64,000 bases of DNA from DASRDR01 sp963812945 [NCBI: uncultured Candidatus Rokubacteria bacterium] (GCA_963812945.1 CAWEXD010000010.1:434001-498000); one strand, 5' to 3'. Positions 43,491 to 53,052 are shown, counted from the stretch's first letter. Numbers and translations are program-made. Notes: generated by a model not told the origin, from the letters alone.

Positions 43491-46400
43491 TCACGGTGGG
43501 TTTCCATGGGGCGACTCCAGCGCCGTCTCCGCCTTCTCCAGCCAGAAGGTCATGCCCATCTCACGGTACATCGTCGTCGCCGTGCGCTGATACTCCCGCG
43601 CCTGCTCGCGCTTGCCCGTGTGCGCGTAGAGCGTGCCGAGGCCGAGGTGGCAGTGGGCGACCAGCGGGCGCATGCCGAGCTCGCCCGCGAGTGCCAGGGC
43701 CTCGCGGTAGTACCCTTCAGCATCCTCAGCACCGCCGGTCGACGCGACGTCACCGGTCAGGCGGAGAGCGTGCGCCTCGCTGCCCCGAGCGCCCAGCCGG
43801 CGGCTGAGCGTCAGCGCCTCTCGGGCGTGGCTCCTGGCATCGTCGAGGCGCCCGACCGAGAGGTAGGTCATTCCCGCGTACAGAAGAATGCGCGCCGGCC
43901 GGTTGTGAACCTGGCGCCGGCGGAACTCCTCGACGGCGCCCGCCACCAGCGGGAGCGCCTCGTCCGCGCGGCCGGCGAGGGCATAGGCGGCGCCGAGAGT
44001 CGCGGCGACGAGCGGTGTCCCGATGAGGAACTGCCATGTTCGGCAGAGGTCGTGGCCCCGCTCGAGGACCCGGGTCGCGCGCGGGAGGTCCCCGCGACTG
44101 AGGTGGGCGCGCCCGAGATCGAGCAACCCGAAGTGCAGTGTGAAGGGGTGATCGGCCGCTTCAGCGATCCGCACAGCGGCCTCGGCGTGCCCGATGGCCT
44201 CGTCGAACCGGCCGAGCTCGGAGAGCACATCGGCGAGATAGGCCCCCGAGAGCGCCGACTGGATGGCGGGTGCCCCAAAGCGCTCAGCGCGCAGGTCGCC
44301 CTCGAGCGCCACGTTCCGCTCGAGCAAGGAAACCGCCTGGCCGAACTCGCCCCTGGCAACGTGCGCAAAGCCCAGAAAGGACGTGGCGACCACCTCGATC
44401 GCACGATCGCCGAGGGTTCCCGCGATACTCAGGGCCTCCTGCCCGAATCTGACGGCCTCGTCGTAGTCGCCAGCCAACAGGCACTGGATCACCATGAAGG
44501 TGGCGATCCGCGCGAGCCGGCGTTGGTCGCCGAGCGTCCGGGCGAGCCTCTCGGCTTCGTGGAGGTGCTCCCCCGTGCGCGCCGCATCGCCGAGCGGCTG
44601 GAACGCATTCCGGAGGTCGATGCGGAGGTCGATCGTCAGCTCGGTCCGCTCCCGGGTCTCGGGGATCCGGCGGAGGGCCCCGAGGGCCTGCTCCAGGTGG
44701 GGGATGGCCTCGCGGTAAGCCCCACGCGCCATGGCCCGGAGCCCCGCCTGGCGGAGATACGTCACGGCCTTCTCCCACAGCTCCCCGCGCAGGGCGTGGT
44801 GAGCCAGTCGCTCGGCCTGCTCGGCGACGCGCTCGGTCGAGAGCCGCTCGATCGCCTCCGTGATGCGGGCGTGGAGCGCGCGCTGCCGGTCGTGGAGCAG
44901 CCCCTGGGACGCCACCTCATGCGTGAGCGCGTGCTTGAACGTGTACTCGAGGTCCGGAAAAAGGCGGGTCTCGTAGAGGAACTCCGCGGCCTGGAGGCGA
45001 GTCAGCTCGGCGCGCACCTCGGGCTCCGGCGCGTCGGCAATGGCCAAGAGGAGCGGCATCGGCACGTCCTTGCCGATGACCGCGGCGGCCTGGAGCAGTC
45101 GCTTGGCCTCGGACCCCAGGCGGTCGATGCGCGCGGCCAGGATGGCCTGAACAGTCGCGGGGATCGTCAGCTGCTCGACGGGCCGGGTGAGCCGGTAGGC
45201 GCCGCGCTCGCCGGCCAGGGCCCCCGTCTCTACCAGGGCTCGCACACTCTCCTCGAGGAAGAGGGGATTCGCGTCCGTCCGCTCGACCAGGAGCCGCTTG
45301 AGCGGGCCGAGCGCTGCGTCAGGGCCGAGGAGCGCCTCGAGCAGCTCGTCGGCGCTCTCGGGCGGCAGGGGATCGATCCGGAGCTGGCGGTAGTAGGTCT
45401 TGCCGCCCCAGACGTGCCGGTACTCGGGACGGTAGTTGACGAGGAGCAGGAGGCGCGCCGCCGGCAGGCTCTCGACGAGGCTATCGAGTAAGGCCTGCGT
45501 CTCGCCGTCGATCCAGTGGAGGTCCTCGCCGACCACCACCAGCGGCTGGACCTCGCTCTCGCGCAGCAGCAGGCGCTTGACTGCGTCGAGCGTCTGCTGG
45601 CGCCGCTGGAGGGGATCGAGGGCCTGCCAGGACACCTTGTCCACCGGCACGTCCAGGAGCGCCAGGAGAGCGGGCACGGCGGGCGCGAGCGCCGCGGCGA
45701 GCGTCAGGACCTTCCCGGTGACCTTCTCCCGGATCTTCCGCGGGTCGTCTCGACCCTCGATCGCGAAGTAGCCGCGGAGCAGCTCGATCACGGGCAGGTA
45801 GGCGGTGGCCTTGCCGTAGGAGACCGAGGCGGACTGCACGATGAGCCAGCCGTGCACGCGGTGAGAATGCGTGAGCTCCCAGAAGAGCCGCGACTTGCCC
45901 ACGCCCGGCTCCCCGACGACGGCGACGATCTGGCCGTGCCCCAGGCTGGCCCGGTCGAGGGCGTCGCGGAGCTGCTCCAGCTCCGCGGTCCGGCCGACGA
46001 AGCGCGTGAGCCCCCGCCGCGCCGCGGCCTCGAGGCGGGTGCGGGCGGCGCCCGCCCCCACGAGCTCGAACACCTCGACCGGCTCGGCGAGCCCCTTGAT
46101 CGGCACCGGGCCGAGCGGGGTGACCTGGACGAAGCCTTCGGCCAGGTGCAGCGTCCCGGCGGTGAGCCGGATGCTGCCGGGCGCTGCGAGCTGCTCCATG
46201 CGGGCCGCCAGGTGCGTGGTCTGGCCCACGGCAGTGTAGTCCATGCGAAGATCGCCCCCGATCGAGCGCACGACGACGTCTCCGGAGTTCACGCCGACTC
46301 TGATCTGCACCTCCACGCCCTGGGCGCGGCGCAGCTCATCCGAGTAGCGCCGCACGGCGTCCTGCATCCTGAGCGCGGCGTAGCAGGCGCGCAGGGCATG

Positions 46401-46865
46401 GTCCTCGTGGGCGAGCGGCGCGCCGAAGAGCGCCATGATCCCGTCGCCCATGACCTGATTGACGGTGCCCTCGTAGTGATGGACCGCCTCCATCATCCGC
46501 TCGAGCACCGGGTCCAGGAGCTTGCGCGCCTCTTCGGGATCACGATCGGCGAGCAGCTCCATCGAGCCCTTGACGTCGGCGAAGAGGACCGTGACCTCCT
46601 TGCGCTCGCCCTCGAGGGCGCTCTTCGAGGTGAGGATCTTCTCGGCGAGGTGTTTCGGGGCGTAGCTCTCGGGCGAGGCAAAGCGTGGAGTCGCGGTCGG
46701 TTGGGCCTGAGTGCCCGCAAGAGGCGCCCCGCAGCTATCGCAGAACTTGCTTCCGGCCCCCACCATGCCGCCGCAGCCGGAACAGACGACAGCAAACGTC
46801 GCGCCGCATTCTCGGCAGAATCGCGCCCCGTCGCGGTTCTCCGCCTGGCACCGGGGACACATCAT
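43491..46865 (-). CDS. Adenylate/guanylate cyclase-AAA-TPR regulator with zinc ribbons
   Basis: A 1124-residue cytoplasmic protein. Residues 3-20 and 28-45 are two zinc ribbons (CPRCQAENRDGARFCREC and CSGCGGMVGAGSKFCDSC). Residues 88-265 form a class III nucleotide cyclase domain with FADVKGSMELLADRDPEEA and MGDGIMALFGAP metal-binding Asps. Then an AAA/NTPase domain with Walker A GEPGVGKS (318-325) and Walker B ending in VVVGEDLHWIDGETQALLD. The last 500 residues are TPR repeats. It probably makes cAMP or acts as an ATP-driven signal switch. It has no membrane segment and is a single gene. Its partner is unknown. Confidence 0.92.
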   Translation of the reverse strand: MMCPRCQAENRDGARFCRECGATFAVVCSGCGGMVGAGSKFCDSCGAPLAGTQAQPTATPRFASPESYAPKHLAEKILTSKSALEGERKEVTVLFADVKGSMELLADRDPEEARKLLDPVLERMMEAVHHYEGTVNQVMGDGIMALFGAPLAHEDHALRACYAALRMQDAVRRYSDELRRAQGVEVQIRVGVNSGDVVVRSIGGDLRMDYTAVGQTTHLAARMEQLAAPGSIRLTAGTLHLAEGFVQVTPLGPVPIKGLAEPVEVFELVGAGAARTRLEAAARRGLTRFVGRTAELEQLRDALDRASLGHGQIVAVVGEPGVGKSRLFWELTHSHRVHGWLIVQSASVSYGKATAYLPVIELLRGYFAIEGRDDPRKIREKVTGKVLTLAAALAPAVPALLALLDVPVDKVSWQALDPLQRRQQTLDAVKRLLLRESEVQPLVVVGEDLHWIDGETQALLDSLVESLPAARLLLLVNYRPEYRHVWGGKTYYRQLRIDPLPPESADELLEALLGPDAALGPLKRLLVERTDANPLFLEESVRALVETGALAGERGAYRLTRPVEQLTIPATVQAILAARIDRLGSEAKRLLQAAAVIGKDVPMPLLLAIADAPEPEVRAELTRLQAAEFLYETRLFPDLEYTFKHALTHEVASQGLLHDRQRALHARITEAIERLSTERVAEQAERLAHHALRGELWEKAVTYLRQAGLRAMARGAYREAIPHLEQALGALRRIPETRERTELTIDLRIDLRNAFQPLGDAARTGEHLHEAERLARTLGDQRRLARIATFMVIQCLLAGDYDEAVRFGQEALSIAGTLGDRAIEVVATSFLGFAHVARGEFGQAVSLLERNVALEGDLRAERFGAPAIQSALSGAYLADVLSELGRFDEAIGHAEAAVRIAEAADHPFTLHFGLLDLGRAHLSRGDLPRATRVLERGHDLCRTWQFLIGTPLVAATLGAAYALAGRADEALPLVAGAVEEFRRRQVHNRPARILLYAGMTYLSVGRLDDARSHAREALTLSRRLGARGSEAHALRLTGDVASTGGAEDAEGYYREALALAGELGMRPLVAHCHLGLGTLYAHTGKREQAREYQRTATTMYREMGMTFWLEKAETALESPHGNPP

Positions 46866-47515
46866 CGCGGGCGCCCTCCGACTTGTGAAAGCCGAACCGG
46901 ACTCGGGCGGGTGATGAGTGGAGCGAGCTTAGTCGGAGGCTCGCTGGGGGTCAAGGATCGCCGATGCAGCGTGGAACGAGACAGCGGGGTTCACGGGTGT
47001 TTGTGTAGATCCCGGGCTCGCGTTTTGGGTCGGTTATCCAAGCCTCAATGGGCGGCGGTAAGGCTTGTGGTCGCCGGGGGGACGAGCCGCACCCTTTCGC
47101 CCGGAAAAGCGAATCGGGGGGCGTCGCCGCCCCCCGATCGAGTGGTGAGCCGTGAAGGAATCGAACCTTCAACTTACTGATTAAGAGTTCTCCCCGAACC
47201 GAACTGCCCGAATCCAGGAGCACCTATCCGCCTGAGATGATTCACCTCTCCGAGCAGCGATGGGCCGCATCGATGCTCCTAATGCGGAATGGTGTGGTAG
47301 CAGGGTGGTAGCAGACTCGCGACCTTTGCTCATCGCCGGGTCAAGTCCAGAGACTGCGGGATAAACGGAGTGGCGCCGCACTCGGTGTTACAACTCGCCA
47401 GATGGAGAATCTGACGCGTCGGCTCCCAGAATCGGCCGCCGGCGTCGAGCCAGCCGGGCACGGAGTCACATATCCAAAACAATCCGACCGCGACACACGG
47501 GACCCCCGATCAATC
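46866..47515. other. 650-bp region carrying repeat copy K
   Basis: Contains copy K (47104-47220) and a GGTAGCAG doublet at 47296-47313 that elsewhere sits next to the hairpin of copies L and M. No gene is supported. The cyclase promoter should lie within its first 200 bp. Confidence 0.45.
47104..47220 (-). repeat. tRNA-Lys-half repeat family, copy K (left half)
   Basis: GAAAAGCGAATCGGGGGGCG, perfect hairpin, GGTGAGCCGTGAAGGAATCG, CAACTTACTGATTAAGAG, then quick divergence (TTCTCCCCGAACCGAACTGC CC). The outer half is missing. Seventy bases further right is a GGTAGCAG doublet. Confidence 0.85.
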
Positions 47516-47911
47516 CTACGGCGCGAACGTGGACCGAACCTGGATGCCCCAGTGGCCATCGATTTTCGTAACAATCCACAGGGTCGGGTGGGAGACATAT
47601 CGTTGCCCGTTCGCCTGGTACCGGCTAAAGACTACCAGCGCGTGCACCTTGCCGGGACTGCTCTGCACGAATGTCAAGGAGTCCAAGGCAGTGTGGTGCC
47701 AGTCGTCTTCAAGAGGCGTGGGATCTCCGGTCCACTCGTTCGCGGACGGTATGATCACCGTGCGCGAGCCCGTGACGCGGATATGCGGAAAATTGACGAC
47801 CCCCAGCAGCCCTCGGACGTCGCGGCGGCTGAACAGCGGGAAAAACGCTTCGATCACCTTCCGCGCCTCGTCTTCACTGCCCGGGTCTCTGGGATGCGTC
47901 GCTTGCATCAT
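47516..47911 (-). CDS. NTF2/SnoaL-like protein
   Basis: A 131-residue small alpha/beta protein. The motif EARKVIEAFFPLFSRRDVRG LL at the N-terminus is the first helix of an NTF2-like fold. FPHIRVTGSRTVIIPSA, LEDDWHHTALDSLTFVQSSP and HPTLWIVTKIDGHWGIQVRS TF complete the curved sheet. Such proteins are dimeric ligand-binding proteins or enzymes, and the substrate is unknown. The start is at the first ATG of a TTG...ATG-ATG cluster, with a weak ribosome site. The GC content is below its neighbours. Confidence 0.72.
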   Translation of the reverse strand: MMQATHPRDPGSEDEARKVIEAFFPLFSRRDVRGLLGVVNFPHIRVTGSRTVIIPSANEWTGDPTPLEDDWHHTALDSLTFVQSSPGKVHALVVFSRYQANGQRYVSHPTLWIVTKIDGHWGIQVRSTFAP

Positions 47912-48009
47912 CGACGTCAAATCACTCTGCCCACCTCAGGTCCGGAACGTAGGAACTCCTGGCAACGTTTCTCGCTCCCCGGCGCCAAGCAGCCAGGTGC
48001 GCTGTTCCA

Positions 48010-49008
48010 CTATTGGATCACCTCATCCGCCCGCGCGAGCACCGAGGGCGGGATCGTCAGGCCGAGGGCCTTCGCGGTCTTCAGGTTGATGACGAACTCG
48101 AACTTGGTGGGTTGCTCAACAGGCAGGTCGGCGGGTTTAGCGCCTTTGAGGATTCTGTCCACGTAGGTCGCGCTGCGTCGAAACAGGTCGGCAATGTTGG
48201 CTCCGTAAGCCATGAGCCCACCGAGTTCCGCATACTCCCTGGCGTTAAACATCGTCGGCAGTTGGTGCTTCGCGGCGAGGTTGACGATACGTCTTCGCTC
48301 GGTGAAGAACATCGAACTCTGGAAGATGAGCAAGGCCCCGGGGTGCTCCCGCGTCATGGCGGAGAAGGCGCTGTCGAGTTGATCCGCGCCGTCTACTCGT
48401 ACGAGTGGAGCCTCCATTCGCAACGTCCGGGCTGCGGCCGCCGCTGCATTCAACATGTTGCTCGTCGTGGCCTCGCTCAAAGCGCCAGGGTGCCAGAGGA
48501 TCGCGACCCGAGTCAGGCCTGGAAGCGCGACCTTCAGCAGGTCCAGGCGCTTGGCCGTGAGTTCCGGGCCGAGACTTGTCATCCCGGTGATGTTCCCTCC
48601 CGGTCGCGCGAGGCTGGCCACGAGTCCGTCGGCAACGGGATCCCCCATAACTGGCACGACGATTGGGATCGTACGCGTCGCTTGCTGCGCCGCTCGGGCA
48701 TGCGGCGTAGCCCCGGCGAGGATCAGGTCGACATTGAGCCGAACGAGATCATGTGCCAGACTTGGGAACCGCTCCTGCTTTCCATCTGCCGATCTGTATT
48801 CGATGACCAGATTGCGACCCTCGACATAGCCTAAGTCGCGTAGGCCTCGCCAGAAGGGATCGACTACACCCCTAAACTCAGGTGACCCAATTGACCCCGT
48901 CGCCAAGAAGCCGATTCGAGCCATTGTCGTCGGTTGCTGCGCATATGCCGCGAGCGACTTGGCGAGAACCGTGAGCCCGATCGTGGTGATGAAGGCTCGC
49001 CGATCCAC
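48010..49008 (-). CDS. ABC_sub_bind family solute-binding protein (third of three tandem genes)
   Basis: A 332-residue exported binding protein. The N-terminus MDRRAFITTIGLTVLAKSLA AYAQQ resembles a Tat- or Sec-type signal. A two-lobe fold follows (RIGFLATGSIGSPEFRGVVD, VVPVMGDPVADGLVASLARP GGNITG), with the common C-terminus VDRILKGAKPADLPVEQPTK FEFVINLKTAKALGLTIPPS. The GTG start overlaps the stop of the upstream gene by 1 nt (TAGTG), so all three genes are translated from one mRNA. No permease or ATPase is adjacent. It probably serves a shared transporter encoded elsewhere. Confidence 0.9.
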   Translation of the reverse strand: MDRRAFITTIGLTVLAKSLAAYAQQPTTMARIGFLATGSIGSPEFRGVVDPFWRGLRDLGYVEGRNLVIEYRSADGKQERFPSLAHDLVRLNVDLILAGATPHARAAQQATRTIPIVVPVMGDPVADGLVASLARPGGNITGMTSLGPELTAKRLDLLKVALPGLTRVAILWHPGALSEATTSNMLNAAAAAARTLRMEAPLVRVDGADQLDSAFSAMTREHPGALLIFQSSMFFTERRRIVNLAAKHQLPTMFNAREYAELGGLMAYGANIADLFRRSATYVDRILKGAKPADLPVEQPTKFEFVINLKTAKALGLTIPPSVLARADEVIQ

Positions 49009-49985
49009 TATTCGATCACCTGATCCGCCCGCGCCAGCGCCGCCGGGGGGATGGTGAGGCCGAGCGCCTTCGCGGTCTTGAGGTTGATCACGAACTCGTA
49101 CTTCGTGGGCTGCTCGACCGGAATGTCTCCAGGCTTCGTGCCCCTGAGGATCTTGTCGACGAACTTCGCCGCGTTCCGGTACATCTGAGTCTGGATTGGT
49201 CCAAAGCTGAGAAGCCCCCCGGCCTCCACGGCCTCCCGAAAGAAGTGCATCGTGGGGAGGCGGTGCTGCATCGCCAGTTCGGCGAGGCGGGCTCGCTGAG
49301 TGAAGGTGAGCGGATCGCCATACACATGGAGCACATCCGCGCGCCCCCGGACCGCATCTTCGAACGCGCGCGCCAGGTCGGAGGCGTCTCGCGCCTCGAC
49401 AAGTTGGAGCGTCACCCCCAGGGTACGTGCCGCTGCCTCTGTCTGGGGGAGGGTCCATGCGTGCATGCGGTTGGTCGGATTCATGAGGATCCCGATGCGT
49501 GAGGCTCGGGGCACGGCCTCCTTGATGACTTGCAGCTGCTTCGCCGCGAACGCCTCCCACTCGATGGTGGCCAGACCCGTGACGTTGCCGCCCGGCCGAG
49601 CCAGGCTGGCGACGAGACCCATCCCGATGGGGTCTGCGACGGCCACGAACACGATGGGGACGGTCGTGGTGGCGGCCTTTGCCGCAAGGCTCGCACTAAC
49701 CGAGTTGGCGACGATCAGCTGCACATCGAGACGGAGCAGGTCAGCGACGAGGGCCGGCAGCCGATCCGCCTTCCCCTCGGAGAACCGGCGCTCGATGGTC
49801 AGGTTCTGGCCCTCGACGTAGCCGTGCTCGCGCAGACCGTCCAGGAAGGCGTCCCCGAGCGGGTAGCGCGGGGCCGGGAGGTCGAGGGTCCCGATGCGGT
49901 AGACCTTCCCCGGCTGCTGCGCGTGGACGGCGAGCGGCGCGGCGAGGAGGGCCAGGGAGCCAACGACAAAGGCGCGCCGGTCCAC
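49008..49985 (-). CDS. ABC_sub_bind family solute-binding protein (second of three tandem genes)
   Basis: A 325-residue exported protein starting MDRRAFVVGSLALLAAPLAV HAQQP. The body includes RIGTLDLPAPRYPLGDAFLD and VPIVFVAVADPIGMGLVASL, and it ends with the tail VDKILRGTKPGDIPVEQPTK YEFVINLKTAKALG. It overlaps the gene before and the gene after by single-base TAGTG junctions. Apart from the C-terminal 50 residues and the LARPGGNVTG box it is only moderately similar to its neighbours, so it likely has a different ligand. Confidence 0.9.
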   Translation of the reverse strand: MDRRAFVVGSLALLAAPLAVHAQQPGKVYRIGTLDLPAPRYPLGDAFLDGLREHGYVEGQNLTIERRFSEGKADRLPALVADLLRLDVQLIVANSVSASLAAKAATTTVPIVFVAVADPIGMGLVASLARPGGNVTGLATIEWEAFAAKQLQVIKEAVPRASRIGILMNPTNRMHAWTLPQTEAAARTLGVTLQLVEARDASDLARAFEDAVRGRADVLHVYGDPLTFTQRARLAELAMQHRLPTMHFFREAVEAGGLLSFGPIQTQMYRNAAKFVDKILRGTKPGDIPVEQPTKYEFVINLKTAKALGLTIPPAALARADQVIE

Positions 49986-50971
49986 TATTGGATCACCTCA
50001 TCCGCCCGTGCGAGCACCGACGGCGGGATCGTCAGGCCGAGCGCCTTCGCGGTCTTGAGGTTCACCACCAAATCGAATTTCGTGGGCTGCTCGATGGGCA
50101 GGTCGCCGGGCTTGGCGCCCTTGAGGATCCGGTCGACGTAGGTCGCAGCACGCCGATTCAAGTCGGAGAGATCCACGCCGTAGGACATGAGGCCCCCCGC
50201 GTCCACGAACGTCCTGTACGGGTAGATTGCGGGGAGCCGGTTTGCCGCCGCGAAGGCAACGATCCGGCCTCGGTTGTCATTGACCAAGGGATCGAGTATG
50301 ACCAAGAGAGCCGGGACGCGTTCGTTCTTCATCGTGGCGAATGCGTCATCGAATTCTTTCGGCTCTCGTACCTGCACGACGCGAAGCCGCAGTCCGAGCG
50401 CGCGAGCCGCGAGTTCGGTCTCCCTCAAGAGGTGAGTCGTCGGCGGATTCGCGGGATTGGCGAGCACCGCCACATGGCTGACTGTCGGGAATGCCTCTTT
50501 GAGTAGCTCCAGCTGTTTGCCGCTGATCGCCAACGTCGGGGTCAGGCTCAGCCCCGTGACGTTCCCTCCCGGCCGAGCCAGGCTGGCGACGAGTCCCGAT
50601 CCCACGGGATCGCCACTTGTCACGAGGATGATGGGAATCCTGCTCGTCGCATTTCTTGCCGCCAAGGCGGCCGGCGTGTTCGATGCAACAATGACGTCAA
50701 CCGTGAGATGGACCAGTTCGGCCGCGAGAGCAGGGAGGCGGTCGAACTGCCCGTCGGCCCACCGGTATTCGATCAGGATGTTCCGTCCCTCGACGTGACC
50801 GAGCTCGCGCAATCCTTGCCGAAAGGCTTCGACCCCTCCTGTGACGCTCGCCGCGGAGTTGGCGCTCAGATACGCGACCCTGGGCACCTTCCCCGGCTGC
50901 TGCGCGTGGACGGCGAGCGGCGCGGCGAGGAGGGCCAGGGCCAGCCTGAGCACGAGCACCCGCAATCTCAT
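49985..50971 (-). CDS. ABC_sub_bind family solute-binding protein (first of three tandem genes)
   Basis: A 328-residue binding protein with a signal peptide (LRLALALLAAPLAVHAQQPG). Lobe motifs are VEGRNILIEYRWADGQFDRL, IPIILVTSGDPVGSGLVASL and the tail VDRILKGAKPGDLPIEQPTK FDLVVNLKTAKALG. GGAAAGGAGTACCC lies before the ATG. It heads the tandem set. The N-terminal segment LLAAPLAVHAQQPGK is identical in the second gene, so gene conversion or recent duplication has occurred at both ends of these genes. Confidence 0.9.
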   Translation of the reverse strand: MRLRVLVLRLALALLAAPLAVHAQQPGKVPRVAYLSANSAASVTGGVEAFRQGLRELGHVEGRNILIEYRWADGQFDRLPALAAELVHLTVDVIVASNTPAALAARNATSRIPIILVTSGDPVGSGLVASLARPGGNVTGLSLTPTLAISGKQLELLKEAFPTVSHVAVLANPANPPTTHLLRETELAARALGLRLRVVQVREPKEFDDAFATMKNERVPALLVILDPLVNDNRGRIVAFAAANRLPAIYPYRTFVDAGGLMSYGVDLSDLNRRAATYVDRILKGAKPGDLPIEQPTKFDLVVNLKTAKALGLTIPPSVLARADEVIQ

Positions 50972-51487
50972 GGGTACTCCTTTCCAGGACGCGGCTGAAG
51001 GGCCGCCCGCCCGACCCTACCAGAGAGGCGGCCCCTGGCGCCAGACGCGCTCGCCCAACTGGACTCACTCTGGACCGGAGATCCGGTGCTAGGGGTGGGT
51101 CTCTGCCCCCAGGATCGCGTCTCATCGCCTGGCAAAGGGTAGGGCTTCGCCGGAGTCGACGCGCACGATCCTACACGGCCGGAACTGCTCTGGAGGCCGG
51201 GTTGTGACGGACAGAGGGCCGGGTGGAGTCCTCCCCACTTCGCTAGACAGACGGGGACGCTCGTGCGCCGGTCGGCTGTGTCACTTCTGTGCCAGAACCA
51301 TCGAGCGGGGAGGGGGACCATCGGTCTCGACGCCCATCGCCGAGCGCCCCGAAGTCTCGATGATGGCGACGATCATGACCGATGGAGACCCGTGGTCTCC
51401 CCCCGGGCGCCCAACTCAAAATCTGATGCGCTTCGTCTCGTGAGAGGGAGGGTCGACTCCTCGGAGCTTCAGCGAACCTTCTAATTC

Positions 51488-51750
51488 CTAGCAGGACGGT
51501 AGCAAAGTGGTAGCAGAGACAGGATCAGGGGGTGCCGGTTGTCCGGCAACCCCCTGATTTGAATGGTGAGCCGTGAAGGAATCGAACCTTCAACCTACTG
51601 ATTAAGAGGTGGTTCCGGGACCGAACTCCCACGCACTCAGGAGAACTAAGGCCACGAATCTTCTGCGCGGCCGCGTGATGGATGTTCGCCGGCGTGCGGT
51701 GGAGTTCGGTGGAGTTTGGCACTGACATGTCACCGAGGATTCGAACCTCA
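51488..51750 (-). repeat. tRNA-Lys-half repeat family, copy L (complete, second hairpin type)
   Basis: Left to right: TAGCAGGACGGTAGCAAAGT GGTAGCAG; a hairpin of different sequence (ATCAGGGGGTGCCGG-TTGT-CCGGCAACCCCCTGAT); GGTGAGCCGTGAAGGAATCG; CTGATTAAGAGG; CGCACTCAGGAGAACTAAG; CGAATCTTCTGCGCGGCCGC; GAGTTCGGTGGAGTTTGGCA; CATGTCACCGAGGATTCGAA CC. The last piece itself resembles a T-arm (GAGG-TTCGAAT-CCTC) on the minus strand. Confidence 0.9.
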
Positions 51751-51752
51751 GA

Positions 51753-51887
51753 ATAGGAAGCGACCGGCGCCTCTTCCGGCTGGTCGCCGAGGTGCTCCAC
51801 GCGACCGAGGCCGGGGTCTTCCACCCGAACCCCGGTTGGCACTGCAAAGGACTGCCCGTTCCGGAGCCGCTGCTGGGCGTGGGGTGA
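51753..51887 (+). pseudogene. C-terminal remnant of a PD-(D/E)XK (RecB-like) nuclease
   Basis: The plus strand reads SDRRLFRLVAEVLHATEAGV FHPNPGWHCK, then, after a one-base frame change, DCPFRSRCWAW. This is the Cys-rich tail (W-x-C-x2-C-x5-C) of RecB-family/Cas4-like nucleases. In the current frame it ends at a TGA. The piece begins two bases after repeat copy L. A shorter similar start follows copy D. Confidence 0.65.
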
Positions 51888-52203
51888 CGGGTCGCATCAT
51901 CCGGGACCCGGCTCCGCCCCGCGGCCCGCTCCTTGACGGTGCGCCCCGCGTCGGCGGAGGATGGCGCGGGGTGAGCCGGCGCTCTGGGTCGCCCCCGCGG
52001 CCTGGGGCCAGAAGGGGCGAGGGGCCCCTCGCCCCGAGTGCTGGGACCAGCCGGGCTCTCGTTCTCGCCGGCCTGGATGACGCCCGTCTGGATGGCGTTG
52101 CAGCAGTTCGCCCACGGTCCAAAGCGCCCCCCGCAACCAACGTCGTCCACCCTCGTCCGCGGGTGCGCGCGATCTTGCTAGCGCGACGCGTTCGTGTTGA
52201 CCC

Positions 52204-53052
52204 TCACGCTGGTGTGCAATGCGGTTCAAGGGGCAGGACGACCCCGGCCGCCTGCCGCGTCAACAGGTGGAGGTAGGTCGAGAGGATGTGCTCGCAGGCG
52301 ATGTCCGTCCTGACGAGGATCTTTGGCGGGACACTCAGGATCACCGGGTTGAGTTCCGTGACCTCGGCGACGTGCTCGTAGAGAGGCGGCAGGGGCAACT
52401 TGGGCACGAGATCCATCCGGTTGGCGATTCGGAACGTTCGGGGAACGACCTGGTTGTATGTACTCGCGAAAGCCGGATCGCCCGTACGCGGGCTTGCGTA
52501 GCTGTAGACCTCAGGATCCCTAAAGCGCGTATTGGCGGCGACATCGACGGCTAAGAGCGTCACCAAGGCCCCACCGAGACTGTGCCCGCAGATCGTGAGT
52601 GACTGGACGGGCCTCCTCCATGAAAGCCCTTCCAGTGATTCCGAGACGGACGGCGAGCCCGGAGCCGCGTCGACAGCGAGGGACATGTACATCGACGTGA
52701 AGCCGTCCTCGGTGTGGCCGGCGCCAGCGAGGAACGGGGTGGCAACGAGGAGAAACCGCCCGTCCTGTAGCCACTCGTGCACGCCCTCGGTGCCACGGAT
52801 GGCGATCAGGGCGTCGCCGGTCGTAGTGTTCTGGAGGATGAGACCGATGGAGACCCGGGCGTCGCCTCGCTGCGGGTTCATGTCCGTCGCCAGGTCGTTC
52901 GCGTAGACGGTCGTGATGACGACGTACGTAGTACTCGCGTCGCCGAGGGTGACGGTGAGAGTCTGGCCGGCCGCGTTGGCGAGCTGGGTAGGGGGAACCT
53001 CGTAGGCTTTTCCGACTACCTGGCCAAAGTGAATCGTCTTGCTCAGGTCCAT
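52204..53052 (-). CDS. Class 3 lipase family protein
   Basis: A 282-residue alpha/beta-hydrolase of the lipase-3 type without a signal peptide. The nucleophile elbow is LTICGHSLGGALVTLLAVD (Ser near 157). The catalytic Asp is likely in RIANRMDLVPKLPLPP and the His near the C-terminus (CEHILSTYLHLL). LIAIRGTEGVHEWLQDGRF is the usual strand before the lid. It likely hydrolyses acyl esters. The ATG follows GAGGGGTCGG. It lies beside an IS remnant and a MACPF gene, so a joint role as membrane-attacking proteins is possible. Confidence 0.9.
   Translation of the reverse strand: MDLSKTIHFGQVVGKAYEVPPTQLANAAGQTLTVTLGDASTTYVVITTVYANDLATDMNPQRGDARVSIGLILQNTTTGDALIAIRGTEGVHEWLQDGRFLLVATPFLAGAGHTEDGFTSMYMSLAVDAAPGSPSVSESLEGLSWRRPVQSLTICGHSLGGALVTLLAVDVAANTRFRDPEVYSYASPRTGDPAFASTYNQVVPRTFRIANRMDLVPKLPLPPLYEHVAEVTELNPVILSVPPKILVRTDIACEHILSTYLHLLTRQAAGVVLPLEPHCTPA

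Larger units (their letters stand above)
50972..52203. other. 1.2-kb region carrying repeat copy L and a nuclease relic
   Basis: No intact gene. It contains repeat copy L (51488-51750), a nuclease remnant (51753-51887) and unremarkable high-GC DNA on both sides. The promoter of the tandem binding-protein operon should be near its left end. Confidence 0.45.

Noticed and set aside
48010-49560. 516-codon frame covering the third binding protein and part of the second
   Set aside because: The true gene begins at the GTG at 49008 with a signal peptide; the rest is the antisense-like extension in a different frame of the upstream gene.
51204-51443. Plus-strand frame near copy L
   Set aside because: No conserved content and no ribosome site.
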